Source of the DNA: Agrococcus terreus
GTDB taxonomy: Bacteria > Actinomycetota > Actinomycetes > Actinomycetales > Microbacteriaceae
DNA: 64,000 nucleotides
Direction: 5' to 3'
Assembly (NCBI RefSeq): GCF_014645235.1
Contig: NZ_BMLM01000002.1
Span: 124,001-188,000, forward strand
This document shows positions 26,827 through 37,587 of this stretch, piece after piece. The notes below the pieces were generated by a model, which made no database searches, was not told where the DNA came from, and worked only from the letters and a program-made list of their open reading frames with translations. Every line of letters starts with the position of its first letter. The stretch's first letter is position 1. The translations under genes were made by a program, and so were the position numbers.

Positions 26827-28238
26827 GCCTGGTCCTCCCGTGCCCGCTGCGCGCCGGCGGCGAGGCCGGCGTCGCGGGCGAGCAGGTCGTCGATGGTCTC
26901 GCGCCGCACGAGCGTGCGCACGGCGCCGTCGCGCACGGCGAGCACCGGCGGCCGCGGCGTCAGGTTGTAGTTCGAGGCGAGCGAGTGGCAGTAGGCGCCG
27001 GTCGCCGCGACGGCGAGCAGGTCGCCCGGGGCGACGTCGGCCGGCAGCCACTCGGCGTCGACGACGATGTCGCCCGACTCGCAGTGGTGGCCGGCGACCC
27101 GCACGAGCACGGCCTCCGCATCCGACGTCCGGTTCGCGAGCCGCGCCGAGTAGTGCGCGCCGTAGAGCGCCGGCCGGGCGTTGTCGCTCATGCCTCCGTC
27201 GACCGAGACGTAGCGGCGCTCGCCGCCCTCGACGCGCACGGGCTTCACCGTGCCGACCTCGTACGCGGTGACGCCGGCCGGCCCGACGATCCAGCGGCCG
27301 GGCTCGATCGCGATGCGCGGCACGGGGATGCCGAGCTCGTCGCAGCGCGCGCGCACGCTCGCGGCGAGCCTGTCGGCGATCGCCTCGATCGGCTCGGGGC
27401 TGTCGGCGGCCGTGTAGGCGATGCCGAAGCCGCCGCCGAGGTTGAGCTCGGGCAGCGGGGCGCCGGCGGCCTCGCCGAGCTCGGCGTGCAGCGCGAGCAT
27501 GCGGCGTGCCGACTCGGCGAAGCCCTCGTGGTCGAAGATCTGCGACCCGATGTGGGTGTGGAGGCCGACGAGCTCGAGGCTCGGCAGCTCGCGGATGCGC
27601 GCGGCGAGCGCCGGCGCATCCTCGATCGCGATGCCGAACTTCTGGTCCTCGTGGCTGGTGGCGAGGAACTCGTGGGTGGAGGCGTGCACGCCCACCGAGA
27701 TCCGGAGGCGCACGCGCTGCACGCGGCCGGCGAGCGCGGCGGCCTCGGCCACCCGCTCCACCTCGATCGCGGAGTCGAGCACGAACGTGCCGACGCCGGC
27801 GGCGACGCCGCGCTCGATCGCCGGCTCCCCCTTGTTGTTGCCGTGGAAGCCGAGCTGCTCGGCCGGTGCGCCCGCGGCGAGCGCGAGCGCGAGCTCGCCG
27901 CCCGTGCACACGTCGATGCGGAGCTCCTCCTCGCGCATCCAGCGCACGACCTCGGCCGTGAGGAGCGCCTTGCCGGCGTAGTAGACGTCGACGCCGGGGG
28001 CGCCGTGGGCGGCGAAGGCGGCCTCGAACGATTCGCGGATCCGGCGGGCGCGGCCGCGCACGACCGTCTCGTCGACGAGCAGGAAGGGCGTGCCGTGCTC
28101 GGCCGCGATCGCGGGCAGGCTCGCGCCGCCGACGACGAGCGCGCCGTCGATCCTCGCGGCGCCCTCGGGCCAGACCTGCGCGGCGAGCGCGTTGGGGTCG
28201 CCCGCGTCGGGCAGCTGCGGGGCGAGCGGATGGGGCAC
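26823..28238 (-). CDS. lysA: Diaminopimelate decarboxylase
   Basis: PLP enzyme making L-lysine from meso-diaminopimelate. The 471-residue fold-type III protein has the PLP lysine in DVYYAGKALLTAEVVRW, the HGNNKGEPAIERG loop, LHTHIGSQIFD and the second-domain active-site motif VAGHHCESGDIV. The GTG at 28238 is family-consistent (the extension before SLPAIAAEHGTPFLL is typical). First gene of the lysA-hom-thrC-thrB unit. The 168 bases upstream hold the divergent mpg promoter; no clear lysA promoter was recognised. Confidence 0.95.
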   Translation of the reverse strand: MPHPLAPQLPDAGDPNALAAQVWPEGAARIDGALVVGGASLPAIAAEHGTPFLLVDETVVRGRARRIRESFEAAFAAHGAPGVDVYYAGKALLTAEVVRWMREEELRIDVCTGGELALALAAGAPAEQLGFHGNNKGEPAIERGVAAGVGTFVLDSAIEVERVAEAAALAGRVQRVRLRISVGVHASTHEFLATSHEDQKFGIAIEDAPALAARIRELPSLELVGLHTHIGSQIFDHEGFAESARRMLALHAELGEAAGAPLPELNLGGGFGIAYTAADSPEPIEAIADRLAASVRARCDELGIPVPRIAIEPGRWIVGPAGVTAYEVGTVKPVRVEGGERRYVSVDGGMSDNARPALYGAHYSARLANRTSDAEAVLVRVAGHHCESGDIVVDAEWLPADVAPGDLLAVAATGAYCHSLASNYNLTPRPPVLAVRDGAVRTLVRRETIDDLLARDAGLAAGAQRAREDQA

Positions 28239-28393
28239 GGGACTCCGTCCGAGGTGGGTCGGTGGGCCCGCGGATGTGGCGCGCGGGCGTCGAGCGGCGC
28301 TTGTGGCGCGGCTCCCATCCTACGGATCCGCGCGTGCCGCTCCGACGGCGGCGGACGTCCGGCGTCATCCTGCGGGCGTCGTCGGCCGATCGC

Positions 28394-28399
28394 TAGGGT
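28394..28399 (+). promoter_or_regulatory. Candidate -10 element of mpg (leaderless)
   Basis: TAGGGT, seven bases before the ATG at 28407; no ribosome site. Confidence 0.5.
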
Positions 28400-28406
28400 G
28401 CCGGTG

Positions 28407-29060
28407 ATGGCAACCCCCTCCCCCGTGTGGTTCGAGCGCGACCCGCTCGAGCTCGCGCCGCTGCTGCTCGGCGGCGTGCTGCGGCGCGCGGATAGGGCCG
28501 GCGCGGTCGCGATCCGGGTGACGGAGGTCGAGGCGTACCGCGGCGCGGACGACCCGGGCGCGCACTCGTTCCGGGGCCGCACGGCGCGGAACGCGACGAT
28601 GTTCGGGCCCGGCGGGCACGTGTACTGCTACTTCACGTACGGGATGCACCACGCCGTGAACGTCGTGGCGGGGCCGGCGGGCTCGGGCTGGGGCGTGCTC
28701 GTGCGGGCAGGCGCCGTCGTGGAGGGCGCGGCGCTCGCGCTCGCGCGGCGCTCGGCGCGGCGCGCGTCGGCGCCGTCCGGGGAGCTCGCGCGCGGGCCGG
28801 GCAACGTGGCGCAGGCGCTCGGGGCGACGCTCGCCGACGACGGCGCGGCGCTGGGCGGCACGACCTCGGACGGGGCGGCCTGGTCGTTCGAGCCGGTCGC
28901 CGGGTTCGCGCCGCCCGGGCACCGGACGGGCCCGCGCGTGGGCGTCAGCGGCCCGGGCGGCGACGCGACCGCGTTCCCGTGGCGCTTCTGGCTGCCCGGC
29001 GAGCCGAGCGTGAGCGCGTACCGCGCGGCGGCGCCGCGCCGCCGTTCACCCGCTGGTTGA
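28407..29060 (+). CDS. mpg: 3-methyladenine DNA glycosylase (AAG/MPG family)
   Basis: Excises alkylated purines in base excision repair. The 217-residue protein carries TEVEAYRGADDPGAHSFRG (catalytic glutamate and nearby aspartate), NATMFGPGGHVYCYFTYGMH, and the C-terminal RVGVSGPGGDATAFPWRFWL. It is inserted on the opposite strand between lysA and argS, which are adjacent in many relatives. Its last codons and TGA lie inside the repeat element that begins at 29049, so the C-terminal ending (PAG) is supplied by the repeat. Confidence 0.93.
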   Translation: MATPSPVWFERDPLELAPLLLGGVLRRADRAGAVAIRVTEVEAYRGADDPGAHSFRGRTARNATMFGPGGHVYCYFTYGMHHAVNVVAGPAGSGWGVLVRAGAVVEGAALALARRSARRASAPSGELARGPGNVAQALGATLADDGAALGGTTSDGAAWSFEPVAGFAPPGHRTGPRVGVSGPGGDATAFPWRFWLPGEPSVSAYRAAAPRRRSPAG

Positions 29061-29175
29061 GCCGCTCCGCGCGCGCAGCGCGCTGAGCGTGTCGAGACCA
29101 CAGCATGGCGAGCGGTCCGCGGAGCAAATGGTCTCGAGACGCGGCCGGCTGCGCCGGCAGCTCCTCGACCCGCGG
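29049..29175. repeat. Composite inverted-repeat element, copy 1
   Basis: Arm A (29049-29103) begins CCGCTGGTTGAGCCGCT and ends GTCGAGACCACAG; arm B (29129-29175) is inverted, starting ATGGTCTCGAGAC and ending in CTCCTCGACCCGCGGA. Each arm has an internal palindrome (GCGCGCAGCGCGC; GCCGGCTGCGCCGGC). The same pair, in reverse order and orientation, occurs at 58312-58434. Confidence 0.8.
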
Positions 29176-29240
29176 AGGGAGCACCGGCAGCTCCTCGACC
29201 AGCGGAGGGAGCGCCGGCAGTTCCTCGACCAGCGGCAGGC
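29151..29240 (+). repeat. 30-bp tandem repeat, three copies
   Basis: Exact 30-bp period: units at 29151, 29181 and 29211, consensus GCRCCGGCAGYTCCTCGACC followed by MGCGGAGGGA. Units 1 and 2 differ at two positions; unit 3 is slightly degenerate at its end. The unit is the outer part of repeat arm B. It lies between mpg and the 3' end of argS and codes for nothing recognisable. Confidence 0.9.
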
Positions 29241-29254
29241 GACCAGCGAGGTGG

Positions 29255-30913
29255 CTACATGCGCTCCGGGGACGAGACGCCGACCGTCGTGAGCGCCGTG
29301 CGCAGCACCTGGCCGGTCGCGTCGTTCAGCCACAGGCGCGTGCGGTTCACGGTGCCCACCGGCTCCTCGCCCTGCGGCACCACCCGACACGCGTCGTACC
29401 AGCGGTGGTAGAGGCCCGCGAGCTCCTCGGCGAACCGCGCGACGCGGTGCGGCTCGCGCAGCTCCGCCGCCTGCGCGAGCACGCGCGGGAAGTCGGCGAG
29501 CGCGCCGAGCAGCGCCGCCTCCGACGGGTGCGTCAGCAGCGAGGGGTCGAACTCGGAGCGGTCGACGCCCGCCGCCGCAGCGTTGCGCGCGACCGCCGAC
29601 ATCCGGGCGTGGGCGTACTGCACGTAGTACACGGGGTTGTCGTTCGTGCGCTGCGTGAGCAGCTCGAGGTCGATGTCGAGGGGGGTGTCGGCGCTCGAGC
29701 GCACGAGCGCGTAGCGGGCGGCGTCGACGCCGACCGCGTCGACGAGGTCCTCCATCGTCACGATCGTGCCCGCGCGCTTCGACATGCGCATCGGCTGCCC
29801 GTCGCGGATGAGGTTCACCATCTGGCCGATGAGGATCTCGAGGTGCTCGTGCGGGGTGTCGCCGAACGCCGCGCACATCGCCATCATGCGGCCGACGTAG
29901 CCGTGGTGGTCGGCGCCGAGCATGATGATGCACTGGTCGAAGCCGCGGTCGCGCTTGTTCTGGTAGTACCCGAGGTCGCCCGAGAAGTAGGCGGGCATCC
30001 CGTTCGAGCGGATGACCACGCGGTCCTTGTCGTCGCCGAAGGAGGTCGTGCGCAGCCAGAGCGCGCCGTCCTCCTCGAACACGTGCCCGCGCTCGCGGAG
30101 CACCTCGATCGCGCGGTCGACCGAGCCGTCCGACTGCACCTGGTGCTCGTGGAAGTAGACGTCGAAGTCGACGCCGAACTCGTGGAGGTCCTGCTTGATC
30201 TCCTCGAACATGAGGGCCACGCCGCGGGCGCGGAACGCCTCCTGCAGCGCGACGTCGTCGAGGTCGAGGAGGTCGCCGTCGTAGCCGTCGTCGACGCGGC
30301 GGGCGATCTCGGCGATGTAGGCGCCGCCGTAGCCGTCCTCCGGGGTCGGCTCGCCGCGGAAGGCGGCGACGAGGCTGCGCGCGAAGCGGTCGATCTGGCC
30401 GCCGTGGTCGTTGAAGTAGTACTCGCGGGTCACGAGCGCGCCCTGGCGCTCGAGCACGCGGCCGAGGCTGTCGCCGACCGCAGCCCAGCGGGTGCCGCCC
30501 ATGTGGATGGGGCCGGTGGGGTTGGCCGAGACGAACTCGAGGTTGACCTTCACGCCCGTGAGCGCATCGCCCGAGCCGTACGCGTCGCCCGCCTCGAGGA
30601 TGGTGCGCGCGAGCTCGCCCGCGGCGCCGGCGGCGAGGGTGAGGTTGATGAAGCCGGGCCCGGCGACGTCGGCGCGCTCGATGCCGTCGACGGCGGCGAG
30701 CGAGGAGGCCACCTCCTCGGCGAGCTCTCGCGGCGCGACGCCAGCGCGCTTCGCGAAGCGCATGGCGGCGTTGGTGGCCCAGTCGCCGTGCTCGCGCTGG
30801 CGGGGCCGCTCGAGCACGATGTCGCCCTCGGCGACCTCCACGTCGGCCGCGCGTCGGCCGACCGCGTCGCGGACGGCGGCGAGCACGGCGGCAGAGAGCG
30901 AGGAAGGCTGCAT
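29255..30913 (-). CDS. argS: Arginyl-tRNA synthetase
   Basis: Class I synthetase charging tRNA-Arg. In 552 residues: N-terminal Add-1 domain (about 1-110), HIGH-equivalent HMGG at 137-140 in [19 protein letters not shown]-equivalent MRMSKRAGT, and the C-terminal DALR anticodon-binding domain ([16 protein letters not shown] onward). Ends VGVSSPERM, the usual C-terminal Met. TACGAT seven bases before ATG suggests leaderless transcription. It is separated from lysA by mpg and a repeat element. Confidence 0.97.
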   Translation of the reverse strand: MQPSSLSAAVLAAVRDAVGRRAADVEVAEGDIVLERPRQREHGDWATNAAMRFAKRAGVAPRELAEEVASSLAAVDGIERADVAGPGFINLTLAAGAAGELARTILEAGDAYGSGDALTGVKVNLEFVSANPTGPIHMGGTRWAAVGDSLGRVLERQGALVTREYYFNDHGGQIDRFARSLVAAFRGEPTPEDGYGGAYIAEIARRVDDGYDGDLLDLDDVALQEAFRARGVALMFEEIKQDLHEFGVDFDVYFHEHQVQSDGSVDRAIEVLRERGHVFEEDGALWLRTTSFGDDKDRVVIRSNGMPAYFSGDLGYYQNKRDRGFDQCIIMLGADHHGYVGRMMAMCAAFGDTPHEHLEILIGQMVNLIRDGQPMRMSKRAGTIVTMEDLVDAVGVDAARYALVRSSADTPLDIDLELLTQRTNDNPVYYVQYAHARMSAVARNAAAAGVDRSEFDPSLLTHPSEAALLGALADFPRVLAQAAELREPHRVARFAEELAGLYHRWYDACRVVPQGEEPVGTVNRTRLWLNDATGQVLRTALTTVGVSSPERM

Positions 30914-30920
30914 GGCCTCG

Positions 30921-30926
30921 ATCGTA
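30921..30926 (-). promoter_or_regulatory. Candidate -10 element of argS (leaderless)
   Basis: TACGAT on the minus strand, seven bases before the argS ATG. Confidence 0.45.
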
Positions 30927-30963
30927 GTCCGCGCGGCGGCCCGTCGACGGCCGCCGCCGGCCG

Positions 30964-30969
30964 TAGCCT
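30964..30969 (+). promoter_or_regulatory. Candidate -10 element of the lipoprotein gene (leaderless)
   Basis: TAGCCT, six bases before ATG at 30976; the divergent argS -10 lies 38 bases away. Confidence 0.45.
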
Positions 30970-30975
30970 TGCGGC

Positions 30976-31560
30976 ATGCCGAGCCCCCGCATCCGCCGCC
31001 TGCTGCCCGTCGCCGTCGTCGCCGCCGCGGCGGCGCTCGCGCTCACGGGCTGCGAGCCGGGGGCGCTCGCACCCTCCCCGATGCCCTCGGCGACCACCGG
31101 CGAGCCGACGCCGACGCCGACTCCCGAGCCGAGCCAGACGGAGCCGGGCGAGCTGCCCGTGCCGACGCCGGCGCCCACGAGCACCGCGCTCCCGACGACG
31201 CCGCCGGTCGTGGGCGCGCTCGCCTGCGACGCGGTGCTCACCGCGGAGCAGCTCTACGACTTCAGCCCCAACTTCGCCCCGACCGGGCGGGAGGGATCGC
31301 TGCCCGGCGCGGTCGCCGGCATCGCCGAGGCCGGCGGCACGGTGTGCGCCTACCAGCACGTCACCGCGTCGGACCGCCTGCTCGTCGCCGTGCTGCAGGA
31401 CGCCGCCGGATTCTCGGCACCCGCGTTCGAGACCGTCGACGGGATGGGCGTCGCGACGGAGGCGGCCGGCGGCTCGGTGGTCTCGGTCGCCTCCGAGTAC
31501 TTCGGTGCCGCGGCCGACGCGCAGCAGGTGCTCCAGCAGGTCGGCACCAACCTCGGCTGA
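30976..31560 (+). CDS. Putative lipoprotein of unknown function
   Basis: 194 residues with an N-terminal signal (about 1-24) and lipobox LTGC, so Cys25 should be acylated and the protein anchored outside the membrane. A Pro/Thr/Glu/Ser-rich linker (about 35-80) precedes a globular domain (about 82-194) with two cysteines, ALACDAVLT and GTVCAYQH, likely disulfide-bonded. The domain resembles substrate-free sensor-type lipoproteins common in Microbacteriaceae, but I do not recognise a named family. Confidence 0.7.
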   Translation: MPSPRIRRLLPVAVVAAAAALALTGCEPGALAPSPMPSATTGEPTPTPTPEPSQTEPGELPVPTPAPTSTALPTTPPVVGALACDAVLTAEQLYDFSPNFAPTGREGSLPGAVAGIAEAGGTVCAYQHVTASDRLLVAVLQDAAGFSAPAFETVDGMGVATEAAGGSVVSVASEYFGAAADAQQVLQQVGTNLG

Positions 31561-31585
31561 ACCGGTCGGCCCCTCGGGCGGTTCA
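31558..31585. terminator. Hairpin overlapping two convergent stop codons
   Basis: TGAACCG (31558-31564) pairs with CGGTTCA (31579-31585), with a GC-rich interior. The arms contain the stop codons of the lipoprotein and of the transglutaminase gene, so one hairpin could serve both transcripts. No T-tract. Confidence 0.45.
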
Positions 31586-32377
31586 GCCGATGCGGATGCG
31601 CGCGGCCGGGTCGTCGACGGCGTCCTCGGCGATCGCGTCGTCGTGCGCCTCGACCTCGACGCCGAGCAGCGACACGGGGTTGCGGCTCGTCGTGGCCCAC
31701 GCCGTCTCGAGCGCGTCGGCGCCGGTCGCGATGCGCATGAGGCTGCCGCGCGGCGCGAGGCCCGTCGCGTCCACCACCCACCACGCGCCGTCGAGGTGCA
31801 CCTCGGCGACGGCGTGGAAGTCGGGCGGCCGCAGCGCCGGCGCGTAGACGCCGACGTAGCGGGCGGGGATGCCCGCGGCGCGCGCGAGGGCGATCATGAC
31901 GTGCGCGTAGTCGCGGCACATGCCGCCGCCCTTGCCGAGGGTCGTCACCGCCGAGTCGTCGGGCCCTGACATCGCGGGCGAGTAGGTGAAGCCGCGGGCG
32001 ATCCAGCGGCGCATCGCGTCGACCTGCTCGAAGCCGCTCGCGCGGCCGAAGCGCTCCGAGACGAAGGCGCGGAGGGCGCTCGCCTCGACGTAGCGGGAGT
32101 CCTCGAGGTAGCGGGCGGGATCCTCGCCGTCGTCCTCCGCGTGCGCCACGCGGTCGATCGTCGTGCGCACGTCGACGTCGAGGCGGCCGGCGCCGGCGGT
32201 GAAGACCAGCTGGCGCGTGCCGTGGGCGGCGAGCTCGATGCGGTGCTCGAGCGGGGCGCCGTCGAGGCGCACGTCGATCGCGTCGTCGGAGCCGTAGGCC
32301 TCGGCCGGCAGCACGAGCAGCACGACGTCGGTCTCGCCCACGAGGGACAGGGAGAAGGCGGCGTGGGCTGTGCGCAT
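31583..32377 (-). CDS. Transglutaminase-like (cysteine peptidase-fold) protein
   Basis: 264 residues from ATG 32377. The N-terminal ~130 residues form a beta-rich domain; the C-terminal transglutaminase core has the catalytic triad: cysteine in GKGGGMCRDYAH, histidine in PDFHAVAEVHLDG and aspartate in WWVVDATGLAPRG. Such proteins act as peptidases or peptide cyclases more often than crosslinkers. No signal peptide, so cytoplasmic. It lies 47 bp after tadC on the same strand; whether it is part of pilus biology is unknown. Confidence 0.85.
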   Translation of the reverse strand: MRTAHAAFSLSLVGETDVVLLVLPAEAYGSDDAIDVRLDGAPLEHRIELAAHGTRQLVFTAGAGRLDVDVRTTIDRVAHAEDDGEDPARYLEDSRYVEASALRAFVSERFGRASGFEQVDAMRRWIARGFTYSPAMSGPDDSAVTTLGKGGGMCRDYAHVMIALARAAGIPARYVGVYAPALRPPDFHAVAEVHLDGAWWVVDATGLAPRGSLMRIATGADALETAWATTSRNPVSLLGVEVEAHDDAIAEDAVDDPAARIRIG

Positions 32378-32424
32378 CAGGGGTCGATCCTCCCACGAGC
32401 CGGCGGGGCGCGCCGCCCGCCGCG

Positions 32425-33312
32425 TCACATGCTGCCGAAGGTCTCGATGAGCTGCAGCACCGCCGGGGTCATGACGACGATGAAGAGGACGGGCAGGATG
32501 CACAGCATCAACGGGAACAGCACCTTCACGGGTACCTGCTGCGCCTTCGCCTCGGCGGTCTGCCGTCGCTTCAGCCGCATCTCGCTCGCCTGCGTGCGGA
32601 GGACGTCGCTGACCGAGATCCCGTAGGCGTCGGCCTGGAGGATGGCGCGGACGAAGCGGCGCAGGTCGGCGACCTGGCTGCGCTCCGCGAGGTCCTCGAA
32701 CGCCTCGCGTCGCGAGCGGCCCATCCGCATGTCCTGCAGCGTGCGCGTGAGCTCCTCGGCGAGCGCACCCGTGCCGTTGGCCGCAGCGCGCGACATCGCG
32801 GAGTCGAAGCCGAGGCCGGCCTCCACCGCGATCATCATCTGGTCGAGGGTGTCGGCGAGCTCCTTCTGGATCTTCTGGTCGCGCTCCTGGCCGCGGCTGA
32901 CGAGCAGCAGCTCCGGGAGGAAGTAGACGACCACGCCCACGACCACGACGCACACGACGAGGATCGCCTCTGCCCGAGCTGCGAGCACCGTCACGAGGAG
33001 GAGGCCCGCGATGGGCAGCCACAGCAGCTTGCCCGCCAGCAGCCGGTCGACCGGCCAGGCGGCGGGCCGGCCCGCTCTTGCGTGCTGGTGCTCGAGGCCC
33101 GCGACGAGGGTCGGCAGCGTCGCGCGTCGAGCGAACCGCTCGAGCGCGCTGCCGGTGGTGCTCTGCGCCTCGACGACGACGGCGGTCGTGCCCCGACGCA
33201 GGTTCGCGATGCTGCGCGAGCGCTCGGGCTGCAACGCACCGGCGATCGCCCACACGACCACCGCGACGGCGGCCGCCACCGTGAGGCTCGCGAGCAGGAT
33301 GGGCGTCGGCAT
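32425..33312 (-). CDS. tadC: Tad pilus inner-membrane platform protein TadC
   Basis: 295-residue type II secretion F-domain protein: two helices near the N-terminus (about 5-25, 95-140), a cytoplasmic F domain (ELADTLDQMMIAVEAGLGFD, LRTQASEMRLKRRQTAEAKA) and two C-terminal helices. Together with TadB it forms the platform on which TadA assembles Flp pilin. ATG at 33312 is 2 bp after the tadB stop. TadC identity rather than TadB follows from position and the T2SSF region placement. Confidence 0.88.
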   Translation of the reverse strand: MPTPILLASLTVAAAVAVVVWAIAGALQPERSRSIANLRRGTTAVVVEAQSTTGSALERFARRATLPTLVAGLEHQHARAGRPAAWPVDRLLAGKLLWLPIAGLLLVTVLAARAEAILVVCVVVVGVVVYFLPELLLVSRGQERDQKIQKELADTLDQMMIAVEAGLGFDSAMSRAAANGTGALAEELTRTLQDMRMGRSRREAFEDLAERSQVADLRRFVRAILQADAYGISVSDVLRTQASEMRLKRRQTAEAKAQQVPVKVLFPLMLCILPVLFIVVMTPAVLQLIETFGSM

Positions 33313-33314
33313 CG

Positions 33315-34240
33315 TCAGAACTCGATCTCGACGGTCTTCTTCATCCAGATGCCGCCGATCGTGAAGAGCACGACGCAGCCGACGATGAGGAACGGGCCAA
33401 TGGGGTGCTCGACGAACGGCTTCAGGTACGTCGGGTTGGTGAGCATGAGGATGCCCGCGACGGCGACCGGCAGCAGCATGAGGATGATGCCCGACAGCCG
33501 GCCCTCGGCGCTCAGCGACGCGACCTGTCGGCGGATGAGGCCGCGCTCGCGGATCGTGGCGGCGACGCCATCGAGCACGTCGGCGAGGCTGCCGCCGACC
33601 TCGCGGTTGATCGCGATCGCCTGCGTGGCCCACCGGAAGTCGACGCTCTGCATCCGGTCGGCCGACTCCTCGAGCGCCTCGATGACAGGCCTGCCGACGC
33701 GCGTCTCGTTGACGACGCGCGCGAGCTCGGACGCGGTCGGCTCCTCCGACTCCTTCGCGGTCGACGCGAGCGCCTGCATCATGCTCTGCCCCGCGCGCAG
33801 GCTCGACGACATGAGCTGGAGCGTTGCGTCGAGCTCGTCGGCGAAGGCCTTCCGACGCTTCGCGACGCGGCTGCGCACGAAGCCCGCTGCGAAGACGAGG
33901 GCGCTCGCGCCCATCGGCAGCGCGAGGATGCCGCGGCCCAGCACCAGGCCGAGCGCGACCATCACGAGCACGCCGACGGCGACGAGGAAGGCGAAGTCCT
34001 GCGGCCGCATCCGGATGCCCGCGAGGTCGAGGCTCACCGCAAGCTCGTGCGAGCGGCGGCGGATGAGCCGGCCCATGAGCCCGCTCGCGGCCTCGGCGGC
34101 ACCGGCGAGCGCGCCCTCGCCGTCGCGCGCCGCCGGGCGGCGGCGGTCGCGCGGCAGGCGCTCGCGCCCGGGCATGGCCGCGAGCGCCACGGCGCCCGCG
34201 ATGCCCGCGGCGACGGCGCCTGCGCCGACGAGCGCGATGC

Positions 34241-34244
<4 letters not shown>
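33315..34244 (-). CDS. tadB: Tad pilus inner-membrane platform protein TadB
   Basis: 309-residue F-domain platform protein. An N-terminal helix (1-22), then two helices (about 88-130), the T2SSF domain (ADELDATLQLMSSSLRAGQS, SVDFRWATQAIAINREVGGS) and a C-terminal helix pair. It overlaps the tadA stop by 4 bases. Partner of TadC; membrane-embedded and contacting the TadA ATPase. Confidence 0.88.
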
Positions 34245-35676
<1,432 letters not shown>

Positions 35677-35680
<4 letters not shown>

Positions 35681-36864
35681 GCTGCGGCCCGGTGCCTGCC
35701 GATGCCGCGGCGCGAGCCGACGCCGGCGTAGTAGCCGAGCAGCTTCTTCAGCTGCTTCGCGACGGGGTCGCGGGGGCTGCGCGTGAGGAGCGGCTCGCCC
35801 ACGTTGAGCGAGGCCGTGACGGCGCGGGAGAACGGGATGGCGAAGTCGACGCGGGAGCGGATGGTCGCCTCGACGTCCTGCTCGCTGAGGCCGCTGCGCG
35901 GATCCGCGAAGTTCAGCACGACCTGGCGCGCGTTGGTGAGCATGCCGAGCTCGCGGAGCGTCGCCATCTCCTTCGCGAGTCCCCGCGCGCCGGCGACGTC
36001 GAAGGTGGTGACGAGCAGCGGATCGGTGGTGTGGTCGAGCGCGGCGAGCGTGCGCGGGCCGAGGCCTGCGGCGGTGTCGACCACCACGAAGCGGAACTGG
36101 GTCGTGAGGGTCGCGAGCAGCGCGCTCACGTGCTCGGGCGTCACGGTATCGCCGGCCGCGGGGGTCTCCGGGGCGCAGATGACGGACAGTCCGGAGGGGT
36201 GCAGCGTCAGGTGCGTCTTCAGCGCGATCGGGTCGTGGAGCGAGGCGCCGTGCACGACCGACTCGAGCGTGTACTCGGGCGACAGCCCGAGCGCCGTCGC
36301 GACGTCGCCGAACTGCACGTCGAGGTCGACGAGCACGACGGCGCCCGGCGCGCTCTCCGCGAGTCCCACCGCGAGGTTCGTCGCGAGCGTCGTCTTGCCG
36401 GCGCCGCCCTTCGGCGACAGCACCGAGAGCACGCGACCGGGCGCCTGCGCGATCGGCAGCGCGGTCACGGGGTCGACGGGCTGGGCGCGCCGGACCGCGA
36501 GACCCTGCGCGACGCGCCCGAGGGCCGCGCGCAGCTCGTCGACGCCGGCAGCGACGTCGACGACGTCGCGCACGCCGGCGCGCATCGCGCCGAGCGCGAG
36601 CGCCTCCGGGTCGCCGATGAGCACGAGCCCCGTGCCCGGCAGCTCGCGGTCGAACCGAGCGGCGAGGTCGAGCGCCTCCTGCGGCGCGCGGCTCGCGTCG
36701 AGGACGAGGATGTCGGGCAGCGTCTCGTGCTGCACGAGGGCGAGCAGGCGCGACGGGTCCGCGGGCAGGGGGTGCGAGGGCACGGCGATGCAGGTGCCGC
36801 CCGACGCCTCGTGGACCCGCTGATGCAGATCGGTGCTGTCGGTGGCGAGGAGCACGTTGCTCAT
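35677..36864 (-). CDS. tadZ: Tad pilus localization protein TadZ/CpaE (MinD-like)
   Basis: 395 residues: N-terminal receiver-like domain without an obvious phospho-site (about 1-120) and a C-terminal ParA/MinD ATPase domain with deviant Walker A SPKGGAGKTTLATNLAVGL, followed by VVLVDLDVQFGDVATAL. TadZ homologues place the pilus machine, often at a pole. Operon-coupled on both sides by ATGA overlaps. Confidence 0.88.
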
Positions 36865-37586
36865 TGGAAGATCACCTCCCGGTCGACGATGCGGGTGCCG
36901 TCCTCGGGCGCGTCGGGCGATTCGAGCGACAGCCAGATCCGCTCCTCCTCCGCGGCGTAGACGACCAGCTCGGCCTCTGCCGTGGGGACGGCGATGGTGA
37001 CGGAGACCGTGCCCGCGGGCCCGTTCTCCACTTCGTTGCCGTTCTCGTCGACGCCCATCGAGACGCCGCCGCGGACGTCGGTCACGAGCGCCTTGTTGAT
37101 GACGAGGTGGGTCTCGGCGCTGATCGCCTCGTCCGCGCCGTCGCGGGTGACGAAGATGCCGACGAGGTCGCCCGGCACCAGCTCGCCGCCGAGCACGCGT
37201 CGTGACTCCAGCTCGATCGTGAGCTGATGGGCGCCGGCAGGGATCTCGACCGCGCCGGGCAGCGCCTCGGGAGCGGCGAACCGGGTCGCGAGCAGCTGCT
37301 CGCCGACCTGCAGCTCGGTGGTGGTCACCTGCCCGGAGAGCGACGAGAGGTCGGTGAGCGCGCCCGGCACGACGGCCGCCGACGGGATCTCCTGCACGGA
37401 GAGGCTCTCGGCGATCGACTCGACAGGCGTGCCCTGCGGGATGGCCTGCGAGACGACGAGCACCTGCTCGGGAGCCATGCGGGCCATCGCGCGCGCGTCG
37501 GCGCCGGTGGCGTAGGCGAAGGTGAGGGCGCCGCCGACGACGGCGAGCACGAGGGCGAGCCCTCCGATGATGATGCGACGGATCAT
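36861..37586 (-). CDS. cpaB: Tad pilus assembly protein CpaB/RcpC (SAF domain)
   Basis: 241 residues: one N-terminal membrane anchor (MIRRIIIGGLALVLAVVGGA), then an SAF domain (about 40-110, VLVVSQAIPQGTPVESIAES) and an RcpC-like domain (GAHQLTIELESRRVLGGELV and PGDLVGIFVTRDG). In diderms RcpC stabilises the secretin; here, with no secretin gene present, it more likely interacts with the cell wall or pilus base. It starts 1 bp after tadG ends. Confidence 0.85.
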   Translation of the reverse strand: MIRRIIIGGLALVLAVVGGALTFAYATGADARAMARMAPEQVLVVSQAIPQGTPVESIAESLSVQEIPSAAVVPGALTDLSSLSGQVTTTELQVGEQLLATRFAAPEALPGAVEIPAGAHQLTIELESRRVLGGELVPGDLVGIFVTRDGADEAISAETHLVINKALVTDVRGGVSMGVDENGNEVENGPAGTVSVTIAVPTAEAELVVYAAEEERIWLSLESPDAPEDGTRIVDREVIFQ

Positions 37587-37587
37587 G

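Noticed and set aside
29151-29240. CRISPR-like array
   Set aside because: The three 30-bp units are directly adjacent with no spacers and no cas genes nearby; it is a plain tandem repeat.
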